Positions 53,873-63,286 of a stretch of DNA of 64,000 nucleotides are shown here, one piece after another; the stretch's first letter is position 1; each line of letters opens with the position of its first letter. The stretch lies in assembly GCF_014202215.1 (NCBI RefSeq), contig NZ_JACHGB010000004.1, positions 161,255 to 225,254 of the forward strand. Direction: 5' to 3'. The notes beneath the pieces are model-generated. The model was not told the origin of the DNA, ran no database searches, and worked only from the letters and a program-made list of their open reading frames with translations. The stretch comes from Quisquiliibacterium transsilvanicum (lineage in GTDB: Bacteria > Pseudomonadota > Gammaproteobacteria > Burkholderiales > Burkholderiaceae_E). A program made the translations under genes and the position numbers.

Positions 53873-55054
53873 ATGCAATCACGTCGTTCGTTCATTTCCA
53901 CCGTCGCAACGGCCTCCGCGCTGCTGCTGGCCGGCACCGGCAGCGCGCTGGCCGCGCAGGGGGTCAGCAAGGACCAGATCGTCATCGGCTCGATCCAGGA
54001 CCTTTCCGGTCCGGTGGTCGCGCTGGGCAAGCCGATCAACAACGGGATGCTCCTGCGCGCGGAGCAGCTCAACGCCGCCGGCGGCATCCACGGCCGCAAG
54101 CTGAAGGTCGTCATCGAGGATTCCGGCTACGACCCCAAGAAGGCGGTGCTGGCCGCGCAGAAGCTGCTCAACCAGGACAGGATCTTCGCGATGGTGGGCT
54201 CGCTGGGCACGCCCGTGTCGCTGGCCACCCTGCCGCTGGTCATCGAGAAGGGCGTGCCGCACCTGTTCCCGATCACCGCCCACACCGGCAACTTCGAGCC
54301 GCTGCACAAGCTGAAGTTCTCGCTGTCCAACCCCTACCCGAACACCACGCGCATCGGCATCCAGGAGATGCTGAAGATGAAGCCGTACAAGCGCGTGGCC
54401 ATCCTCTACCAGGACGACGAGTACGGGATGGACGTGGTGCGCGGCGCCGAGGCGGCGCTCAAGTCGGCCGGGCTGGCGCTGGTGGAGCGGACCTCGTACA
54501 AGCGCGGCGCCACCGACTTCTCCTCGCAGATGCAGAAGCTCAAGGCTGCCAACCCCGACCTGATCATCCTTGGCACCGTGGTGCGCGAGACGATCGGCGC
54601 GATGGCCGCGGCCCGCCAGCTCGGCTACGCCGGTGACTTCCTCGGCAGCGAGGCGGCCTACCAGCCGATGGTGGCCAAGGCCGGCGGCAAGGCCGTCGAA
54701 GGCCTGTACGCGGTGAGCACCGTTGCCACTCCCTATCGCGACGATCCGGGCAACTCGAAGTCGCTCAACGAGTGGATGGATGCCTACAAGGCGCGCTTCA
54801 ACGAGGATCCCGACCTGTACTCGGTCTACGGCTCGATGCTGGTCGACATCTTCGCGCGGGCGGCCGAGAAGGCTGGTCCCAACCTGAGCCCGGACGCGCT
54901 GGTCAAGGCGCTCGAGGATCACGGCTATCCGCGCACCTTCTTCGGCAATCCGGAGATCGCGTGGACTCCCACCAAGCGCATGGGGCAGGACCAGGCGCGC
55001 ATCGCCCAGATCCGCAACGGCCGCTGGGCGAACGTCACCGACTACACCCGCTGA
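53873..55054 (+). CDS. ABC-type branched-chain amino acid/amide binding protein 2 (LivJ-like)
   Basis: A 393-residue paralogue of the upstream gene over its whole length: Tat-like S-R-R-S-F-I, then I-V-I-G-S-I-Q-D-L-S-G-P-V-V and Y-K-R-V-A-I-L-Y-Q-D-D-E-Y-G-M-D-V. AGGAGT precedes ATG 53873. It is separated by 107 bp from the first copy. Two near-copies differing mainly in the ligand loop may bind different substrates. A hairpin follows its stop. Confidence 0.92.
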   Translation: MQSRRSFISTVATASALLLAGTGSALAAQGVSKDQIVIGSIQDLSGPVVALGKPINNGMLLRAEQLNAAGGIHGRKLKVVIEDSGYDPKKAVLAAQKLLNQDRIFAMVGSLGTPVSLATLPLVIEKGVPHLFPITAHTGNFEPLHKLKFSLSNPYPNTTRIGIQEMLKMKPYKRVAILYQDDEYGMDVVRGAEAALKSAGLALVERTSYKRGATDFSSQMQKLKAANPDLIILGTVVRETIGAMAAARQLGYAGDFLGSEAAYQPMVAKAGGKAVEGLYAVSTVATPYRDDPGNSKSLNEWMDAYKARFNEDPDLYSVYGSMLVDIFARAAEKAGPNLSPDALVKALEDHGYPRTFFGNPEIAWTPTKRMGQDQARIAQIRNGRWANVTDYTR

Positions 55055-55093
55055 CGTCGGCAGGCGGTCCGCCCCCGGGGCGGGCTGCCGGCC

Positions 55094-55131
55094 CGGTTCG
55101 ATGAAGCCGTTACCGCGGTTTCATCGAACCG
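55094..55131. terminator. Inverted repeat between convergent genes
   Basis: CGGTTCGATGAA (55094-55105) and TTCATCGAACCG (55120-55131) are perfect 12-bp arms with a 14-bp spacer, lying between two convergent genes. There is no T-run on either side, so termination in both directions is plausible but not proven. Confidence 0.55.
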
Positions 55132-55135
55132 CGAA

Positions 55136-55630
55136 TCACTTCGCGGGCTCGAGCAGGCCCTCGGGGATCCTCAGTTCCCCCTTCGACTCGAAGCGCGCGC
55201 CGCCGAAGCCCAGTCCGGGGCCGGCGAGCCGGCCGCGCATCGCATAGTCGGCCCGGACGCGCGGACCGGTGGCGAAGTCCACCGCCTGCCGGATGATGCC
55301 GATCACGGACACGCTCATCGGCACCGTGACGACGGTTTCGCCGAAGCGGGCGACCGTGCCGCGCTGCGCGCTGACGCCGCTGGCAAGGCGGGAGCCGCGC
55401 ACGTCGAGCTCCACGTGGATGCCGTCGAACTCGAGCGCCTGCTCGTTCGGGTTCTGAACGCGCAGTCTCAGCGCGAAGCGCGCTTCCATGCTCTCGCCGG
55501 GAATCGGATCGAGGCCCACGACCACCACGCTGACGGGTTCGCCGAAGCCGAAACCGGCGCAGCCCGTCGCCAGGGAAACGGCGGCGAGGGCTGCACCTGC
55601 TGCGAGGAGGCGTCGTCGGGGGAGGGGCAT
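55136..55630 (-). CDS. LEA14-like (LEA type 2) lipoprotein
   Basis: A 164-residue protein: signal with R-R-R near the N-terminus and lipobox A-T-G-C near residue 24, then a LEA_2/WHy-type beta domain (F-A-L-R-L-R-V-Q-N-P-N-E-Q-A-L-E-F-D-G-I). The N-P-N pattern is the family hallmark. It should be anchored in the envelope; the function in bacteria is not known. Start ATG 55630 lies just before the acyl-CoA ligase gene in the same direction, whose stop is 66 bp upstream. Confidence 0.82.
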   Translation of the reverse strand: MPLPRRRLLAAGAALAAVSLATGCAGFGFGEPVSVVVVGLDPIPGESMEARFALRLRVQNPNEQALEFDGIHVELDVRGSRLASGVSAQRGTVARFGETVVTVPMSVSVIGIIRQAVDFATGPRVRADYAMRGRLAGPGLGFGGARFESKGELRIPEGLLEPAK

Positions 55631-55695
55631 GTTCAGGTTTCCTTCTGGATGTGATCGGAGGCCGGGCGGCCGGGCGCGGACCGGATGAAACAACT

Positions 55696-57426
55696 TCATG
55701 CGTTCTTCTGCTCGGCGAGCCCCAGCTCGCTCATCATCTTCTCGCGCATCACGAACTTCTGGGCCTTGCCGGTGACGGTCATCGGCAGCTCCTGCACGAA
55801 GCGAACGTAGCGCGGCACCTTGTAGTGCGCGATGCGGTCGCGGCACCAGCCGCGGATCTCGTCCTCGGTGGCCTGCTCGCCGGGCTTGAGCACGACCCAG
55901 GCGCAGACCTCCTCGCCGAAGCGCGCATCCGGCACACCGAAGACCTGCACCTGCGAGACTTTCGGGTGGCCGAACAGGAACTCCTCGATCTCGCGCGGGT
56001 AGACGTTCTCGCCGCCGCGGATCAGCATGTCCTTCACGCGGCCGACGATGTTGCAGTAGCCCTGCGCGTCGATGGTGGCCAGGTCGCCGGTGTGCATCCA
56101 GCCGCCGCGCACCGTCTCGCGGGTGCGGTCCTCGTCGCCCCAGTAGCCGAGCATCACCGAGTAGCCGCGGGTGAGCAGTTCCCCCTTCTCGCCGACCTCG
56201 ACCGTGTTGCCGCCGCCGTCGACGATCTTCACTTCCAGGTGAGGCTGGATGCGGCCGACGGTGGAGACGCGGCGTTCCACCGGGTCGTCCACCGACGACT
56301 GGAAGGAAACCGGCGAGGTCTCGGTCATGCCATAGGCGATGGTGACCTCGGTCATGTGCATCTCGGCGTTGACGCGCTTCATCACCTCGATGGGGCAGGG
56401 CGAGCCGGCCATGATCCCGCCGCGCAGCGAGCCGAGCTCCGTGGCGGCGAACTGCGGCGCGTCCAGCTCCGCGATGAACATCGTCGGCACGCCGTGCAGG
56501 TGGGTGCAGCGTTCCTTCTCGACTGCAGCAAGCGTGGCGGCGGCGTCGAAGCCCTCGCCGGGGAACACCATCGTGCCGCCGGTCACCGCGCAGGCGAGCG
56601 AGCTCATCACCATGCCGAAGCAGTGGTAAAGCGGCACCGGGACGCAGAGCCGGTCGCCGGCGCCGAAGCGCATCGCCGCGGCGACGCTGATCGCGTTGTT
56701 GACGATGTTGCGGTGGGTGAGCGTGGCGCCCTTCGGGCTGCCGGTGGTGCCGCTGGTGAACTGGATGTTGATCGGGTCGTTGCGGTCGAGCGCTGCGCTG
56801 GCCGCACGCGCGGCGGCCACGCCCGCTTCGTCGGCGAGCGCGAGCACGTCGGCGAAGTTGAGCATGCCGGGGCTGCGCTCCTCGCCCATGCGGATCACGT
56901 GGCGCAGGTGGGGCAGGGCGTCGGCGCGCAGCGCGCCGGGTTCGCTGCGCGCCATCTCGGGCGCCAGCTGGCAGAGCATGCCCAGGTAGTCGCTGGACTT
57001 GAAGGCCGGCGCAGCCACGATGCCGCGGCACTGCACCTTGTTCAGCGCGTACTCCAGCTCGGAGACGCGGTAGGCGGGGTTGATGTTGACGAGGATGACG
57101 CCGAGCCTGGCAGTGCCGTACTGCGCGAGGATCCATTCGCTGCGGTTGGGCGACCAGATGCCCAGGCGGTCGCCCTTGCCGAAGCCGAGCCTGGCCAGCC
57201 CCGCCGCGAAGCGGTCGGACTCGTCGCGCAGCTGCGCCCAGGTCCAGCGGATGCCCTGCTCGCGGAACACGCAGGCCTCCCGGCCGCCGTGGGCAGCGAC
57301 GGTGCGGTCGATCCAGGCGGGGATCGTGTCCTCGGACAGGGGTGTGTCGGTGCTGCCCGCGACGTGCGAAAGCCCGTCGACGGGCGCGAGGCCGCGCGGG
57401 CGGCCGGCGGCGGTGGTGGCGTTCAT
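55696..57426 (-). CDS. Acyl-CoA ligase (AMP-binding, FadD/ACSF2-like)
   Basis: A 576-residue member of the adenylate-forming superfamily. Visible motifs are the ATP-binding loop [19 protein letters not shown], the hinge W-M-H-T-G-D-L-A with G-R-V-K-D-M and the catalytic Lys segment T-V-T-G-K-A-Q-K. It activates a carboxylic acid, probably a fatty or aromatic acid, as an adenylate and then forms the CoA thioester. GAGGAG precedes ATG 57426. An earlier in-frame start at 57471 lacks support. Confidence 0.93.
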   Translation of the reverse strand: MNATTAAGRPRGLAPVDGLSHVAGSTDTPLSEDTIPAWIDRTVAAHGGREACVFREQGIRWTWAQLRDESDRFAAGLARLGFGKGDRLGIWSPNRSEWILAQYGTARLGVILVNINPAYRVSELEYALNKVQCRGIVAAPAFKSSDYLGMLCQLAPEMARSEPGALRADALPHLRHVIRMGEERSPGMLNFADVLALADEAGVAAARAASAALDRNDPINIQFTSGTTGSPKGATLTHRNIVNNAISVAAAMRFGAGDRLCVPVPLYHCFGMVMSSLACAVTGGTMVFPGEGFDAAATLAAVEKERCTHLHGVPTMFIAELDAPQFAATELGSLRGGIMAGSPCPIEVMKRVNAEMHMTEVTIAYGMTETSPVSFQSSVDDPVERRVSTVGRIQPHLEVKIVDGGGNTVEVGEKGELLTRGYSVMLGYWGDEDRTRETVRGGWMHTGDLATIDAQGYCNIVGRVKDMLIRGGENVYPREIEEFLFGHPKVSQVQVFGVPDARFGEEVCAWVVLKPGEQATEDEIRGWCRDRIAHYKVPRYVRFVQELPMTVTGKAQKFVMREKMMSELGLAEQKNA

Positions 57427-57517
57427 CGGCTGTGTCTCCTCGTCCCTCACGGGGACCTGTCGAGCCGACATTCTGCACAGCGCCGGACCGGTCCGGCGCT
57501 CCGGTCGGTCGGGGTTT

Positions 57518-59053
57518 CTACGAAGCCTGCTTCTTCAGCCAGGCCTCGACCTCGTGGCGCTGGATCTTGCCGGTGGTGCTGCGCGGCAACTGCTCGAGTT
57601 CCACGAAGACGATTTCCTTGGGCCGCTTGTAGCCGGCGAGTTCGGCGCGGCAGCGATCGAGCAGATCCTGCGCCTGCAGGCTGTCGTCCTTGCGGGCCAC
57701 GATGGCGACCGGGACTTCGCCCCACTTCGGATCTGGGCGGCGCACCACGATCGCGTCGGCCACGCGGGCATCGAGCAGCAGCACGCGCTCGATCTCCGCC
57801 GGATAGACGTTCTCGCCGCCGGACTTGATCATGTATTTCACGCGGTCGACGAAATCGAGCGTGCCGTCCGCGTTGCGCACGAACATGTCGCCCATGTGGA
57901 ACCAGCCGCCGCGGAAATCCTTCTCGTTGGTCTCCGGCGCATTCCAGTAGCCGGAGAACACCGTAGGTCCGCGAATCGCGAGCTCGCCGGGCGCGCCGGG
58001 CGGCACATCCTGGTCGTCTGCGTCGACCAGGCGGATCTCGCAGAAGTGGTTCTGCTGCTTGGAAAGCCTGGTGGGCACCTGGCCGGCGGCGAGCAGATTG
58101 GCCGAGGCGGGCGGCGCGCCGGTCTCGGTGGAACCGAAGGTGTTCAGGTAGGGCGCGCCCAGCAGCGCGGTGATTTTCGCGATCTGGTGCGCCGGCACCA
58201 GATCGGCCATCGCGCCGCAGATGCGCACGCCCTTGGGAACGATCTTCTGCCGCTCCAGTTCCGCGATCAGCGGCTCGATCATGCCGGGCATCAGCAGCAG
58301 GTGGCCGAACTGCTCCTGGCCGACGTGCCAGGCGATCTCGTCGGGCTTGAAGCCGTCCACGACGATCACCTTGCCGCCGGCCATCAGCGCGCTCAGCGAG
58401 GGTTCGGCCGCGGCCATGTGGAACAGCGGCGCCCAGGCCATGCAGGTGTCGCCGGGGCGGGTGCCGAGGTCGGCGTAGCCGACCAGCGAGCGGGCGATCT
58501 CGGCGCGGTGCGAGATCACCGCGCCCTTTGGCAGGCCGGTGGTGCCGCTGGTGTAGAGGATCATCAGGCCGTCCTCGGCCTGCGCGGCGAGCACGGGCTC
58601 GGCGGGGCTGGCGGCAGCCAGGCGCGCCTCGTAGTCGGCGCCGATGCGCACCGTGTGCACGGTGGCAGGCAAGCCGGCCTTGGCGAGCAGGCTGTCGTGC
58701 CGCTCGGAGGCGAACACCGCCACGGGTTCGACCAGCTTCACGCAGTGCGCGAGCTCGGGAGGCGCCAGCCGCCAGTTCTGGCAGGCCAGGATGGCGCCGA
58801 TCTTGGCGCACGCGAGCAGCAGCTCCAGGTACTCGGGCCGGTTCTCGGAGAGGATCGCAACCCGGTCGCCGCGCCGCGCGCCCAGTGACGCGAGCACCGA
58901 TGCGGCGCGGTTCACACGCTGGTTCAGTTCGCCATAGGACAGCACGCGGCCATCGGTGGTCTGGATCGCCGGGCTGGCGGGATGGAGCTCGGCGCGGCCG
59001 CGGAACAGGGCGCCGACGCTGCTCTGGCCGGCCTGCTGGGTGAGTGGCGTCAT
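57518..59053 (-). CDS. Acyl-CoA ligase (AMP-binding), second copy
   Basis: A 511-residue adenylate-forming ligase, distinct from its neighbour. It has [27 protein letters not shown] with [14 protein letters not shown] and the catalytic Lys end S-T-T-G-K-I-Q-R. The substrate is unknown; the shorter length and F-G-S-T-E-T motif fit medium-chain or aryl acid ligases. It lies in the same direction as the other ligase, separated by 91 bp. Confidence 0.92.
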   Translation of the reverse strand: MTPLTQQAGQSSVGALFRGRAELHPASPAIQTTDGRVLSYGELNQRVNRAASVLASLGARRGDRVAILSENRPEYLELLLACAKIGAILACQNWRLAPPELAHCVKLVEPVAVFASERHDSLLAKAGLPATVHTVRIGADYEARLAAASPAEPVLAAQAEDGLMILYTSGTTGLPKGAVISHRAEIARSLVGYADLGTRPGDTCMAWAPLFHMAAAEPSLSALMAGGKVIVVDGFKPDEIAWHVGQEQFGHLLLMPGMIEPLIAELERQKIVPKGVRICGAMADLVPAHQIAKITALLGAPYLNTFGSTETGAPPASANLLAAGQVPTRLSKQQNHFCEIRLVDADDQDVPPGAPGELAIRGPTVFSGYWNAPETNEKDFRGGWFHMGDMFVRNADGTLDFVDRVKYMIKSGGENVYPAEIERVLLLDARVADAIVVRRPDPKWGEVPVAIVARKDDSLQAQDLLDRCRAELAGYKRPKEIVFVELEQLPRSTTGKIQRHEVEAWLKKQAS

Positions 59054-59118
59054 GGGAAGGGTCGTCCGAAGAGGGGTCCTCGGATCATCGCCCGCGTGGC
59101 TGGCGCGGGCAAGGCCGC

Positions 59119-59616
59119 TCAGCGCGGCGCGGGGGTGAGCGTCATCCGGCCGCCTTCGGTCTCGATCCGGAAATGGCGCAGGACGTTCATTCCAAGCAGC
59201 AGCATGTCTTCGCCCCGGTCCGGCAGCACGCCGACGCGCACGTCGCGCAGGCGCAGCCCGGCCACGACGAGCTCGTCGGCGCGCGCCTCGCAGCCGCGCA
59301 CCGTGCCGCCGGCGGTGCGGTAGCTCGCTTCCCTGCAGGGCCCGAGCCCGAGGCGCTCTGCCAGCGCGGAGCCCATCGCCACGGTGCTGGCGCCGGTGTC
59401 CACCATGAACACCACCGGCTCGCCGTTGATGCTGCCATTTGCGTAGTAGTGCCCGTCGACCGTGCGCCGCAGCACGCTGCCCTGCGCCGAGACGGTCTCC
59501 ACCGGCTTCGGGCGCCAGCCCCTGCCGCTCTGCCAGGGGCCGTAGCGGTCGAAGGCGAAGAACAGCGCCGCGCCGATCGCCAGCACGACGGTGGTCCGCT
59601 TCAGCGTCGCGCTCAT
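59119..59616 (-). CDS. Retropepsin-like aspartic protease, membrane-anchored
   Basis: A 165-residue protein: an N-terminal transmembrane helix (residues about 9-22), a linker and one retropepsin-like domain with the active site V-D-T-G-A-S-T (Asp 73) and the partner strand D-M-L-L-L-G-M-N-V-L. This is the clan AA single-domain protease found widely in proteobacteria, expected to dimerise and face the periplasm. Target unknown. Length is normal for the family. Confidence 0.87.
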   Translation of the reverse strand: MSATLKRTTVVLAIGAALFFAFDRYGPWQSGRGWRPKPVETVSAQGSVLRRTVDGHYYANGSINGEPVVFMVDTGASTVAMGSALAERLGLGPCREASYRTAGGTVRGCEARADELVVAGLRLRDVRVGVLPDRGEDMLLLGMNVLRHFRIETEGGRMTLTPAPR

Positions 59617-59695
59617 CGCATCGAGCGGCGCCGCGTGGCGCGGACTCTGCCGCGAGCGCGCCGGGCAGGCCTAGCGTGCCTGGCGCGCGAGTGCA

Positions 59696-60085
59696 TCACT
59701 CCTCCCATTCGCCGCGCTCGACGAGCACGTCGCGCAGCGCCTGCAGGCCCTCGACGGTGACCGGCATGCCGCCGTAGGTCGCCTGCTGGAAGATCACCTC
59801 GGCCACCTCGGCGCGGGTGGCACCGACGTTCATCGCGGCGTGGATATGGGCCTTCAGCTCGTTCTTGCGTTCGAGCACCGTCAGCGAGGCCACGGCGCAA
59901 AGCTCGCGGGTCTTCTGCGGGATCACTTCGCGCGAATACAGCACCCCCGTGTAGAACATCGAGAGCTCTTTGGCGAGGTCCGCGTCGAACTTCTTCCAGA
60001 GCTCGAAACCGATGCCGCCCTTGAGGGAGGAGAACAGCATCTTCGCGGTCTCCTTGGTGCGGCGCTTGCGCTCGGCTTCATCCAT
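59696..60085 (-). CDS. Carboxymuconolactone decarboxylase family protein
   Basis: A 129-residue all-helical protein of the AhpD/CMD family. The core R-E-L-C-A-V-A-S-L-T-V-L-E-R, followed by H-I-H-A-A-M-N-V-G-A-T, is recognisable. The AhpD C-x-x-C pair is absent (only one Cys), so a peroxidase role is unlikely. ATG 60085 has GGGAGA upstream; the in-frame start at 60124 is less likely. The substrate is unknown. Neighbouring acyl-CoA ligases suggest a role in carboxylic or aromatic acid metabolism. Confidence 0.85.
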   Translation of the reverse strand: MDEAERKRRTKETAKMLFSSLKGGIGFELWKKFDADLAKELSMFYTGVLYSREVIPQKTRELCAVASLTVLERKNELKAHIHAAMNVGATRAEVAEVIFQQATYGGMPVTVEGLQALRDVLVERGEWEE

Positions 60086-60401
60086 GGGGTGTCTCCCGGT
60101 CGTAATGGTTGTCGGACCCGACATTCTGGGCCACGCCGGGCGGCGGACGCAGCAAGCGGCCCCGGGAGATGGAACTGGCGGGAACCGGCGGCGCAGGCGA
60201 ATCCGTGCGCGAACGCAGGCTTCCGTTGCGATGCAGGCGAGCGCCTCATCGCGTCACGGAGGAGTCTTTACGGGAAGGGTGGGGATGCGGCAGCGGGGCG
60301 TTGCCCTGCCAGGTCCTGGCCGGGCGCCACGGACCGTCAATGAGTCGACCACGGCCGGGCGCAGGCGGGCTGCGCCGCCGATGCGCCGCGACCGGCAGTG
60401 T
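60086..60401. other. Intergenic region, nothing recognised
   Basis: About 315 bp between infA and the CMD-family gene, both on the minus strand. No gene, RNA or clear terminator was seen. It probably carries the promoter of the CMD-family gene. Confidence 0.5.
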
Positions 60402-60650
60402 TCAGGCGCGCGGTGCGGGCGAGGGCCGGCCGGGCAGGTGACGGAAGGTGATCCGCCCCTTGGAGAGGTCGTAGGGCGACATCTCGAGCGAAACCTTGTC
60501 GCCGGCGAGCACGCGGATGCGGTGCTTGCGCATCTTGCCGCCAGAATAGGCGGTGAGCAGGTGGCCGTTATCGAGGGTCACGCGAAAGCGCGCATCGGGC
60601 AGCACCTCGGTGACGGTGCCGCGCATTTCAATCAGTTCTTCCTTGGCCAT
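60402..60650 (-). CDS. infA: Translation initiation factor IF-1
   Basis: An 82-residue OB-fold protein starting [13 protein letters not shown], with [10 protein letters not shown] and K-G-R-I-T-F-R-H. It binds the A site of the 30S subunit. It is about ten residues longer than the usual 72-residue IF-1, with a Pro-rich tail, and it stands alone outside the ribosomal protein operon. Betaproteobacteria often carry such a second infA copy, so this is probably the paralogue. AAGGGA precedes the start. Confidence 0.93.
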   Translation of the reverse strand: MAKEELIEMRGTVTEVLPDARFRVTLDNGHLLTAYSGGKMRKHRIRVLAGDKVSLEMSPYDLSKGRITFRHLPGRPSPAPRA

Positions 60651-61145
60651 GTATCGGGTCCCTTCGTATGTGTCCTGGACGCAGGCGCGAACAGGTGCAG
60701 GAGCCGAACCCGAAACCCGTTGTACCGGGCTCTGGCTCGTCCGCAGGGCGCAGGCCTGCGATGAGGGAGGATTCGGGCGGCGCGGGCCGCGTCGGAGCCT
60801 CGTGGGTGGCAGGCTCGCCGCAAGCGGTGCGTGCCGGAAACCGGCCGCATCAGGTCAGGCCGGACGTTCCTGCGATGCCCCGGCGCCGAATGCGGCACCC
60901 TCGGGACATCGAGGCCAGCGGATTCAGTGCTATGACCGGAATACGCCTATGGATAGAAAAACATTATCGCAAGTTGCGGGGGAATAGTCAATGTCTCGCC
61001 ATGCGTCCACGGCCCACGGGAATCAAGGACTTGCCGATGATCCTCGGCAGAGCGCGTCAAGTTCTCCGACACGCATTGCGGGCTGACCGGCGATCACGGC
61101 GGCACGCGCAATGGATTCCGGGCAACGTGCCGAAGCGCCGGAAAA
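60651..61145. other. Intergenic region upstream of infA, no gene recognised
   Basis: About 500 bp between infA and the tRNA-Lys terminator, both minus strand. The infA promoter should lie at its left end. A less GC-rich stretch around 60940-60990 is visible. No convincing coding frame or RNA was found. Confidence 0.5.
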
Positions 61146-61175
61146 CAAAAAGGGCCTGGCATTTCTGCCAGGCCC
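61146..61175 (-). terminator. Terminator of the tRNA-Lys gene
   Basis: GGGCCTGGCA (61152-61161) pairs perfectly with TGCCAGGCCC (61166-61175) around a 4-base loop. On the minus strand it is followed by a T-run. It ends transcription 11 bp past the tRNA. Confidence 0.92.
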
Positions 61176-61185
61176 TCGATACGGT

Positions 61186-61261
61186 TGGTAGGCCGTGCGG
61201 GATTCGAACCTGCGACCAACGGATTAAAAGTCCGCTGCTCTACCAGCTGAGCTAACGACCC
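61186..61261 (-). tRNA. tRNA-Lys, anticodon TTT
   Basis: On the minus strand a 76-base cloverleaf can be folded, beginning GGGTCGTTAGCTCAGC and ending with an encoded CCA. The anticodon loop CTTTTAA gives anticodon TTT, read as lysine. Two oddities: the acceptor stem begins with a G-T wobble, and the T stem has an A-C mismatch where most lysine tRNAs have A-T. A terminator follows at once. Confidence 0.93.
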
Positions 61262-61352
61262 CCGTAGCAAGCCTAGAATTCTAACGTCATCATTTTCGTT
61301 CGTCAAATCCAGGCGATGGGGAAGCTCACCCGGCCGCTGCACGCCAGGGGCG

Positions 61353-62471
61353 TCAGACCATCCGCTCCACCCGCCAGGCCTGGTACCGCACGCCGGCCAC
61401 GCCGCCGGCCAGGATCGCCGCGAAGGCGATGAAGGAGCCGATGGCCAGCGTGGACAGGCCGGAGAGCCCCTGGCCGATGGTGCAGCCCAGGGCGATGACG
61501 CCGCCGATGCCCATCAGCGCGCCGCCCACGAGATGGTTGGCGGTGTCTTCGGGTCCGGCGAATCCCTCCCAGCGGAAGCTGCGGCTGGCCAGTGCCCAGG
61601 CGAAGGAGCCGGCAATGACGCCGACCACCGACGCGATGCCGATGGTGACGATGCGGCTGGCGTCGCTCCAGAACATCAGCAACTCGAGCGTGTACGCCAC
61701 TGGCGCGACGAAGGAGATGGCCTCGAGCCGGCCGGAGTTCGTTGCGACGAAGGCCTCTTCGAGGGTGCGCGGATCCTCGGCGACGAAGCCCAGGTGACCG
61801 GAGACGTACCAGGCGCCGGCCACCACGAGGCCCACGCCGATGCCGCCCAGCAGGTTGTCCAGGCTGCGGAACTCTCGGCCGGCCAGCGCGAAGGCCACCA
61901 GTGCGAGACCGATGCCGCCGCCCAGCACGAGCCTCAGCGTGCGCACCGTGTTCGCGTCGCCTGCGCCCAGCAGCGTGGGCAGGTCCTGTGCGGTTGACAG
62001 CTGGATGGCGACGGGGTCGAGGAAGCTGGCGCGCCAGACGCCGAACAGGCCGCGCAGCGTCATGTAGGCGGTGAGGCCGAGCACCAGGAACACGACCACT
62101 GCCTTCAGCGAGCCGCCGCCGATGCGCACGAGGGTCTTGCTGCCGCATCCCGAGGCCAGCACCATGCCGAAGCCGAACAGGAAGCCGCCGGCGAGGTTGG
62201 ACAGCCAGCTGAGCCTGGGGGCGGTGTAGATCGACTTGCCCAGGTCAACCAGGCCGGCCAGCGCGAGCGCCTGCGCGCCGAGCACGGCGACGCCGATCGC
62301 GCACAGCCACATGCGCATCCGGGTCCAGTCGCCCATGTTGAGGATGTCTGAGAGCGCGCCCATCGTGCAGAAGCCGGAACGGTTCATCACCGCTCCGAGC
62401 ACGAAGGACAGGCCGAAGGCCGCCCAGGCGACCGTGGCCTGCAGCGCCAGGACGTCGGCTTCCTGCAGCAT
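61353..62471 (-). CDS. YeeE/YedE family transporter (thiosulfate/sulfur uptake type)
   Basis: A 372-residue integral membrane protein, about nine to ten helices, with the conserved Cys motifs of the YeeE family: S-G-F-C-T-M-G-A, A-S-G-C-G-S-K and L-G-C-T-I-G-Q-G-L-S-G. In studied YeeE (TsuA) such cysteines form the thiosulfate path across the inner membrane. It is a fused full-length form. No TusA-like partner is beside it. It stands between tRNA-Lys and cpoB on the minus strand. Confidence 0.88.
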   Translation of the reverse strand: MLQEADVLALQATVAWAAFGLSFVLGAVMNRSGFCTMGALSDILNMGDWTRMRMWLCAIGVAVLGAQALALAGLVDLGKSIYTAPRLSWLSNLAGGFLFGFGMVLASGCGSKTLVRIGGGSLKAVVVFLVLGLTAYMTLRGLFGVWRASFLDPVAIQLSTAQDLPTLLGAGDANTVRTLRLVLGGGIGLALVAFALAGREFRSLDNLLGGIGVGLVVAGAWYVSGHLGFVAEDPRTLEEAFVATNSGRLEAISFVAPVAYTLELLMFWSDASRIVTIGIASVVGVIAGSFAWALASRSFRWEGFAGPEDTANHLVGGALMGIGGVIALGCTIGQGLSGLSTLAIGSFIAFAAILAGGVAGVRYQAWRVERMV

Positions 62472-62504
62472 GCGAGAGTGCTTCCGGTGAGGGTCGCCCG
62501 CGCG

Positions 62505-63275
62505 TCAGCGCAGCGCGGGGAGGCGGTCGCGCGCGAGCTGCGCCGCCTGGCTGTCCGGATATTTCCGGATCACGTTTTCGAGCGTGGCCTTGGCGGCCTT
62601 GCGGTCGCCGCTTTCGGCCTGCGCATAGCCGAGGTTCAGCATCGCGTCCGCCGCCCGCGGGTAGTCCGGGAAGCGGGTGAGCAGGACCTGGTGGCTGGCG
62701 ATGGAGGCCTTGTAGTCCTTCAGCGCAAACTGCGCGCTGCCGGTCCAGAAGAGGGCGTTGGCCGTGTAGGCGCTCTCGGGCCAGCGGCTGCGCAGCTGCT
62801 GCAGGCTGGCCACCGAACGGGCGAAGTCGCCGGCGCGGAACTGCGACAGCGCGCTCTCGTAGAGCTTGCGCTCCTCGGTCTCGACCGTGACGGTCCTGCC
62901 GTCGACCTGCGCCTGCTCCGGCTCGACCTGCTTCAGCCGCGTGTCCACGCTGGAGGCCAGGTCGCGCTGGGCCCGCTGGGTCTGCGCGAGCGCGTTGGCC
63001 TGCTCCTCGAGCTGGCCGCGCAGCCGCGCGACCTCCTGGCGCAGCGCCTCGATCTGGGTCTGCAGTTCGAGCTGGCCGCGTGAAACCTGCTCGAGCCGGT
63101 CGAGGCGGGCCTTGAGCTCCGCCATCTCGCGGGTCTGGACCTCGAAGCGGCCGCGCAGGTCGATGATCGCGCGGCGCGCCTCGGTGTCGTCGAAGAGCGC
63201 CTGCGCGGGCGCGGGCGCGAGCAGGCCGACGACGGCGACGGTCAGCGCGGCGAACAGGGAGGCGGCGGGTTTCAC
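62505..63275 (-). CDS. cpoB: Cell division coordinator CpoB (YbgF)
   Basis: A 256-residue periplasmic protein: signal peptide (about 1-26), a coiled coil (about 35-110, M-A-E-L-K-A-R-L-D-R-L-E-Q-V), and C-terminal tetratricopeptide repeats (about 135-256, Y-E-S-A-L-S-Q-F-R-A-G-D-F-A-R-S). It works with Tol-Pal to couple envelope constriction with peptidoglycan synthesis. It lies 11 bp after pal in the same direction, the classical order. Confidence 0.93.
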   Translation of the reverse strand: MKPAASLFAALTVAVVGLLAPAPAQALFDDTEARRAIIDLRGRFEVQTREMAELKARLDRLEQVSRGQLELQTQIEALRQEVARLRGQLEEQANALAQTQRAQRDLASSVDTRLKQVEPEQAQVDGRTVTVETEERKLYESALSQFRAGDFARSVASLQQLRSRWPESAYTANALFWTGSAQFALKDYKASIASHQVLLTRFPDYPRAADAMLNLGYAQAESGDRKAAKATLENVIRKYPDSQAAQLARDRLPALR

Positions 63276-63286
63276 GGGGCGGATGC

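Noticed and set aside
60940-60990. Possible tiny gene with ATG at 60951 in the infA upstream gap
   Set aside because: Only 12 codons and no ribosome site.
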